Shown piece after piece: positions 60,131-64,000 of a stretch of DNA of 64,000 bases. The notes beneath the pieces are model-generated. The model ran no database searches. It was not told the DNA's origin and saw nothing but the letters and a program-made list of their open reading frames with translations. Position 1 is the first letter of the stretch. Each line of letters opens with the position of its first letter. The DNA is from Micromonospora rubida (lineage in GTDB: Bacteria > Actinomycetota > Actinomycetes > Mycobacteriales > Micromonosporaceae). The stretch spans positions 434,001-498,000 of the forward strand of contig NZ_JAAALO010000003.1 of NCBI RefSeq assembly GCF_009908295.1, given 5' to 3'. The position numbers were made by a program, and so were the translations under genes.

Positions 60131-60231
60131 GCACCGAGCATGCCGCCGTCGGGGGCCGGCTGGGAGAGACCGCCTGACCCTGGGACCAGCAGTACCACCC
60201 TCGGCCCGTCCGGCCGGGGCAGACTGGGGGC

Positions 60232-61065
60232 ATGACGACGAGCGGATTGCGACGCGACGAGCTGGCGGCATTCCTGCGCAGCCGGCGGACCCGGCTGCGG
60301 CCCGCCGAGGTCGGCCTGCCCGACGGGGTACGCCGACGCACCCCCGGCCTGCGCCGCCAGGAGGTCGCCCAGCTCGCCGGGATGTCCGTCGACTACTACG
60401 TCCGCCTCGAACAGGGGCGCGGCCCGTACCCGTCCCGGCAGGTGCTCGCCGCCCTGGCCCGGGCGCTGCTGCTCTCCCGGGACGAGCGGGAGTACCTGTT
60501 CCGGGTGGCCGGGGAGAGCCCGCCGCCGTCGCCGGGGCCCAGCCGGGAGGTGTCCGACGGGCTGCGCCACCTGCTCGACAGCATGACGCTGACCCCGGCG
60601 TACCTGGTCGACGCGAAGTACGACCTGCTCGCCGGCAACCGGCTGGCCACCTTCTTCGTCGGCGACGGCGTGACCGGGAAGCCGAACATGATCCGCTGGA
60701 TGTTCGGCCGACCCGACGCGGACACGTCCTGGGACGATCCGGACGTCCGGCGGTTCGTCCGGACATCGGTGGCCGACCTGCGCGCGGCGTACGGCCGGTA
60801 CCCGGGCGACCGAGGGCTGGCCGAGATGGTCACCGAGCTGCTCGGTGTCTCGCCGCGGTTCGCCGGGCTCTGGGCCGAGCACGACGTGGCCGAGCGCCGA
60901 CCGGTGGTGAAGCGGGTGCCGCACCCCGAGCTGGGGCCGCTGGAGTTCGAGTGCCGGGTGCTGCACGTGCCCGACGCCGACCAACGTCTCATCGTCTACG
61001 TCGCCGCGCCGGGCTCGCCGACCGAGGCCGTGTTCCACCGGCTCGCCGAACGGGTCAGCTCCTGA
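60232..61065 (+). CDS. XRE/MmyB-type transcriptional regulator
   Basis: A 277-residue regulator. The helix-turn-helix is LRRQEVAQLAGMSVDYYVRLEQGRG with the preceding RRTPGLRR (typical of MmyB-like regulators), and the C-terminal PAS-like MmyB ligand domain begins with LTPAYLVDAKYDLLAGN and includes LSPRFAGLWAEHDVAERR and HPELGPLEFECRVLHVPD. This family senses fatty acids or related small molecules. It is divergent from the SDR gene and likely its regulator. Confidence 0.93.
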   Translation: MTTSGLRRDELAAFLRSRRTRLRPAEVGLPDGVRRRTPGLRRQEVAQLAGMSVDYYVRLEQGRGPYPSRQVLAALARALLLSRDEREYLFRVAGESPPPSPGPSREVSDGLRHLLDSMTLTPAYLVDAKYDLLAGNRLATFFVGDGVTGKPNMIRWMFGRPDADTSWDDPDVRRFVRTSVADLRAAYGRYPGDRGLAEMVTELLGVSPRFAGLWAEHDVAERRPVVKRVPHPELGPLEFECRVLHVPDADQRLIVYVAAPGSPTEAVFHRLAERVSS

Positions 61066-61163
61066 GCGGCTGTCCCCGCACCACCGGGTGAATCCGCCGG
61101 GGCGGAAGGATCGACTGTCTCCCCCCGCCCCGACCCCCCGTGGTTGTCTCCTCAGCTTGTCCA

Positions 61164-61940
61164 ATGGCGGCGAGCCGGCCCAACCTGCCACGGCCGGAGG
61201 TGCTGACCGCCTTCGTGCGCGCCTGCACGGGGAGCGAGGAACAGGTCACGAGCTGGTCGGCGGCTCGCGCCCGGTTGGCCGCGAGCAGTTCCCCGGCAAC
61301 GGTTCCGCCGCCACCGGCACGCCCGGCGGTTCCGCCGGCCACGTGGCGACGTCGCGTGGGGATCGGGGTGGCCGTGCTGGTCGCCGTCGGCGCGATGGTC
61401 CTGCTCCGCGAAGAGGAACCGGCCGCGCCGCCGGGTGCGGCTGACGCGTCCACGCCCGCGCCCGCCGGCCCGCGCCTGGCCACCGGAGGAAGCGTGGTGC
61501 GGATCCGCCCGGTGGGCGTTCCCGGGTTGTGCCTGACCGAGGGCCGGGACAGCACGGGACAGTACGAACACGCCGTCGTGGTCCAGCGGGCCTGCGCGGG
61601 TGCGGAGCCGCCACAGACCATCCTGCAACTCGTGGCCGACGGCCTGCACCAGATGAAGTGGAACCACCCGACCCAGGGCATCGGGTGCCTGACGGTGCGC
61701 GATGCCGGCCCCGGGACGGGCCTGGTCGAGCCCTGGACGGACTGCGCGGCCGGCGGTTCCCGGCAACTGTTCCGGTTCGAGCCCGCCGGGGCGAGCGCCT
61801 ACCGGCTGCGCTCGGTGGCGAACGACGCCTGTTTCGGCATCAAGGGAAACGCGAAGGCCAGCGGCGCGGAACTGGCCCGTCAGCAGTGCACAGCGTCAGA
61901 CAGCCAGGTCTTCCTGGTCGATGTGGTCGCGCCGGCCTGA
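61164..61940 (+). CDS. Half-HTH, single-pass, ricin-B-like protein
   Basis: A 258-residue protein. ATG 61164 gives MAASRPNLPRPEVLTAFVRACTGSEE, which matches the second half of the XRE domain usual in such actinobacterial membrane proteins; the first half is absent upstream, so either the gene is truncated at its 5' end or it starts far from the usual point. Then comes a Pro-rich linker, one membrane helix (VGIGVAVLVAVGAMVLL, about 65-82) and an outer beta-trefoil, ricin-B-like domain (CLTEGRDSTGQYEHAVVVQR, ACFGIKGNAKASGAELARQQ). The outer part should bind carbohydrate. No promoter evidence. Possibly non-functional as a DNA binder. Confidence 0.65.
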   Translation: MAASRPNLPRPEVLTAFVRACTGSEEQVTSWSAARARLAASSSPATVPPPPARPAVPPATWRRRVGIGVAVLVAVGAMVLLREEEPAAPPGAADASTPAPAGPRLATGGSVVRIRPVGVPGLCLTEGRDSTGQYEHAVVVQRACAGAEPPQTILQLVADGLHQMKWNHPTQGIGCLTVRDAGPGTGLVEPWTDCAAGGSRQLFRFEPAGASAYRLRSVANDACFGIKGNAKASGAELARQQCTASDSQVFLVDVVAPA

Positions 61941-62028
61941 GGCGAGCGGCACGGGGCCCGGCCGGCTGCGGAAGCGGGCCCTCCCCACCGGCCGCGAGGG
62001 CGGTGACGAGGGCCCGACGCGTCCGCTC

Positions 62029-62880
62029 TCAGCCGGGGAGGTAGTCGAAGGTGTCCGGGTTCGGCCCCTGCCGGCCCGCCTCGCCCTTGTCCAGGCCGCT
62101 GATCCGGGCCATCGTCGCGTCGTCCAGCTCGAAGTCGAAGATCCGGAAGTTCTCCTCGACCCGGCTCGGGGTGGTCGACTTGGGGAAGACGATGTCGCCG
62201 CGCTGCACGTGCCAGCGCAGCACGACCTGGGCCACGGTCCGGCCGACCTGCTCGGCGATGTCGAGCAGGGTCGGGTCGTCGAGCACCTTGCCCTGCGCGA
62301 TCGGGGCCCACGCCTCGGTGCGGATGTCGTGCGCGCTGTCGTACGCGCGCACCTCCTCGTTGCCCAGGTACGGGTGCACCTCGATCTGGTTCACCGCCGG
62401 CGTCACGGTCGCCTCGGCGGCCAGCCGCTCCAGGTGCGGCACCTGGAAGTTCGACACCCCGATGGAGCGGGCCCGGCCGTCGCGCTGGAACTCCTCCAGC
62501 ACCTTCCACGTCGAGACGAAGTCGCCGTCGTAGCGGGTGGGCAGCGGCCAGTGGATCAGGAACAGGTCGATGTGGTCCATCTTCAGCGCCGCGAGCGTGG
62601 AGTCGAACGCCCTGCGGGCGTCGTCCGGGCGGTGGAAGCCGTTGTTCAGCTTGCTGGTGACGAAGACCTCGTCACGGCCCAGGCCGGAGGCGCGAACCGC
62701 CTGACCCACCTCGGCCTCGTTGCCGTACATCTCGGCGGTGTCGATGTGCCGGTAACCGATCTCCAGGGCCCGGCCGACCGCCTCGGCGGTGTCCTTCGGC
62801 TCGATCTGGAACACCCCGAAGCCGAGCTGCGGGATGGTGTTGCCGTCGTTGAGTGCGATGTCGGGAACCGTGTTCGCCAT
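62029..62880 (-). CDS. Aldo/keto reductase, 2,5-diketo-D-gluconate reductase type
   Basis: A 283-residue AKR5-type enzyme. Catalytic residues lie in YRHIDTAEMYGNE (Asp, Tyr), VFVTSKL (Lys) and FLIHWPLP (His); NQIEVHPYL is the substrate-loop signature and VFPKSTTPSRVEENFRIFDFEL the cofactor site. It reduces keto acids or aldehydes with NADPH. ATG at 62880 follows GAGAGGCAG. The family call is firm; 2,5-diketo-gluconate as substrate is by analogy. Confidence 0.93.
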   Translation of the reverse strand: MANTVPDIALNDGNTIPQLGFGVFQIEPKDTAEAVGRALEIGYRHIDTAEMYGNEAEVGQAVRASGLGRDEVFVTSKLNNGFHRPDDARRAFDSTLAALKMDHIDLFLIHWPLPTRYDGDFVSTWKVLEEFQRDGRARSIGVSNFQVPHLERLAAEATVTPAVNQIEVHPYLGNEEVRAYDSAHDIRTEAWAPIAQGKVLDDPTLLDIAEQVGRTVAQVVLRWHVQRGDIVFPKSTTPSRVEENFRIFDFELDDATMARISGLDKGEAGRQGPNPDTFDYLPG

Positions 62881-63054
62881 TCGCCTGCCTCTCCCATTCG
62901 TCCGGGGCCGGCCGGTGCGGGAGCGTTCCCGCCCGCCGTCCGGCCCGGCCGTGCCACCCGGTTGTCGTACCCCTTCCGGCCGTTCCCTCACGGCCCCGGG
63001 TAAGTGATGTGCGACAACCGGGCGGCCCCGGCGGCCGAACGAACGGGCGGGCGG

Positions 63055-64000
63055 TCAGTTCCAGATCGCGGCGGCCCACTCCGGGTGGTCGATGAACGGG
63101 TTGCGGTTGCCCTGCCAGCGGTCGTAGATGACCTGGTTGCGGCGCTGCTCGAAGGCGTCCGGCGGGTCGAGCTGGTTCCAGGAGAGCAGCACCGACAGCT
63201 TGCCCAGGTACGGCGCGCTGCCGTTGGACACGGAGTTGTTCATCTCCAGGTTCGGCCAGCCGTCGCCGCCCTCGTACCGGATCGCCATGTACATGATCAT
63301 GCGGGCCACGTCGCCCTTGACGGCGTTGCGCGGCTCGAACGAGTCGGAGTCGGTGTAGCAGCCGGCGGCCTCCGAGACGGCGCTGCCGCCGTTGTCGAAG
63401 TCCTTGTTGCCGCGCGTCGAGTTGACCGAGACGTCCTCGGGGCGCAGGTGGTGCACGTCGGTGCCCGGCCCGGTGGCAGTGCCGAAGTCCCCGTGCGACT
63501 TGGCCCAGACGTGCTCCCGGTTCCAGTCGTTGACCCCGCCGCCGTTGGTGGTCTTGCTCTGCGACCGGCCGGTGTAGAGCAGCAGCACGTTGTTGGCGTT
63601 CGCCGGGTCCTGGTCGGTGTCCTTCAACGCCTCCCACACCTGGTCGTAGCTGAGCTTCGTCTGCGTACTGACGATGGTGTGCAGCGAGTTGCGCAGCGCG
63701 GTGCCGGTCTTGCCGACGGCGTTGAGGTAGTACGTCGAGTCGTACGGGCCGGAGCCGCCGGTCGGGCTGGGCGACGGGGTGGGCGTGGCGGTGGGCGACG
63801 CGGTCGGCGTCGGGCCGGGGGTGCTGCCGCCGCCGAGGCTCATCGCGGTCGGGTTCTTCAGCCCGCCGTGGCTGAAGTACGCGGTCAGCGCCCCGGTGGT
63901 GGTGACCTGTTTGCCCCGCAGCCCCGGGTTGGTCAGCAGCCCGAAGCCGCTCCGGTACGCGGCGGTCACCTGGACGTAGAGCATCCTGCTCGTGCTGGTC
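63055..64000 (-). CDS. Secreted endonuclease I, N-terminus outside window
   Basis: The gene runs off the right edge; 309 residues from ATG 63984 are visible, and the frame stays open beyond it. First comes the end of an OB-fold/DUF6359-like domain (LYVQVTAAYRSGFGLLTNPGLRGKQV, TGALTAYFSHGGLK). A Thr/Pro/Ser linker (PTPTASPTATPTPSPSPTGG) follows, then the EndA/NucM endonuclease I domain: YDQVWEALKDTDQDPANANN, WNREHVWAKSHGDFG with the catalytic His, TDVHHLRPEDVSVNSTRGN and DVARMIMYMAIRYEG. Such enzymes degrade extracellular DNA. The intact protein should have a signal peptide beyond the window. Confidence 0.92.
   Translation of the reverse strand, partial: TSTSRMLYVQVTAAYRSGFGLLTNPGLRGKQVTTTGALTAYFSHGGLKNPTAMSLGGGSTPGPTPTASPTATPTPSPSPTGGSGPYDSTYYLNAVGKTGTALRNSLHTIVSTQTKLSYDQVWEALKDTDQDPANANNVLLLYTGRSQSKTTNGGGVNDWNREHVWAKSHGDFGTATGPGTDVHHLRPEDVSVNSTRGNKDFDNGGSAVSEAAGCYTDSDSFEPRNAVKGDVARMIMYMAIRYEGGDGWPNLEMNNSVSNGSAPYLGKLSVLLSWNQLDPPDAFEQRRNQVIYDRWQGNRNPFIDHPEWAAAIWN

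Noticed and set aside
1..64000. tRNA, rRNA, integrase or transposase genes
   Set aside because: None seen on either strand; no cloverleaf-like stretch, no tyrosine recombinase or DDE motif in any real reading frame.

Overview
The window is 64 kb of very GC-rich DNA with dense, mostly GTG/ATG-started genes, many 4-nt ATGA/GTGA gene overlaps and few spacers. The gene content (tmsA/tmsB pair for 10-methyl branched fatty acids, DUF574-type SAM methyltransferase, DUF6879 relics, GHKL-free XRE/WYL/TipAS regulators, Tat substrate, GntP/GntK pair) points to a filamentous actinobacterium. Micromonosporaceae, most likely Micromonospora, is my inference; no rRNA or tRNA gene is present to confirm it.

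Layout. 1-3.5 kb: the 3' part of a caspase/SF1-helicase fusion cut by the window edge. 3.9-14.7 kb: housekeeping-type genes: a DUF3592 membrane protein, two aldo/keto reductases, a ChlI-like AAA ATPase with its VWA partner, a DinB-like protein, a DUF427 protein and the tmsA-tmsB operon closed by a strong terminator. 14.8-15.6 kb: an SRPBCC relic and a toxin-antitoxin locus whose toxin is broken but whose antitoxin is intact. 15.6-20.3 kb: zinc-ribbon protein, MFS exporter, Cas4-like Fe-S nuclease and a 540-residue partner of unknown function. 20.7-29.4 kb: a GGDEF-EAL protein, a TipAS-type MerR regulator, a gluconate transporter/kinase operon, a Cys-rich membrane protein, YidD and a VOC protein.

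29.8-51.3 kb is accessory and rich in defence genes. A B12-type radical SAM enzyme is followed by a minus-strand block that reads, in transcription order, Mrr-like endonuclease, DarT, DarG, then a PLD-helicase-DUF3427 protein. Next come a fragment of a helicase gene, a secreted metalloprotease, a probable ADP-ribosyltransferase, the intact helicase, a WYL regulator with a divergent hydrolase, a frameshifted GNAT gene under a Zn-finger/TPR regulator, an AbiEi/AbiEii pair, and two relics of DUF6879 genes either side of an inositol-phosphatase-like gene. Pseudogenes are concentrated here, as expected of an island with high turnover.

51-64 kb: isochorismatase with its XRE regulator, a globin-like/ferredoxin-reductase pair, a SAM methyltransferase, an unrecognised three-gene cassette (Tat protein, 86-aa protein, Cys-rich protein), SMI1/KNR4, GNAT, a divergent SDR/XRE pair, a half-HTH/ricin-like membrane protein, an aldo/keto reductase and an endonuclease I cut by the right edge.

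Four intergenic regions (10.7, 20.4, 29.6 and 56.0 kb) carry the same family of long, perfect inverted repeats with the shared core GGAGCTGCCC, each beside or around short GC-rich tandem repeats. Two of them are about 150-bp near-identical copies in opposite orientation. This is the clearest non-coding signal in the window. No CRISPR array, integrase, transposase, tRNA or rRNA was found.
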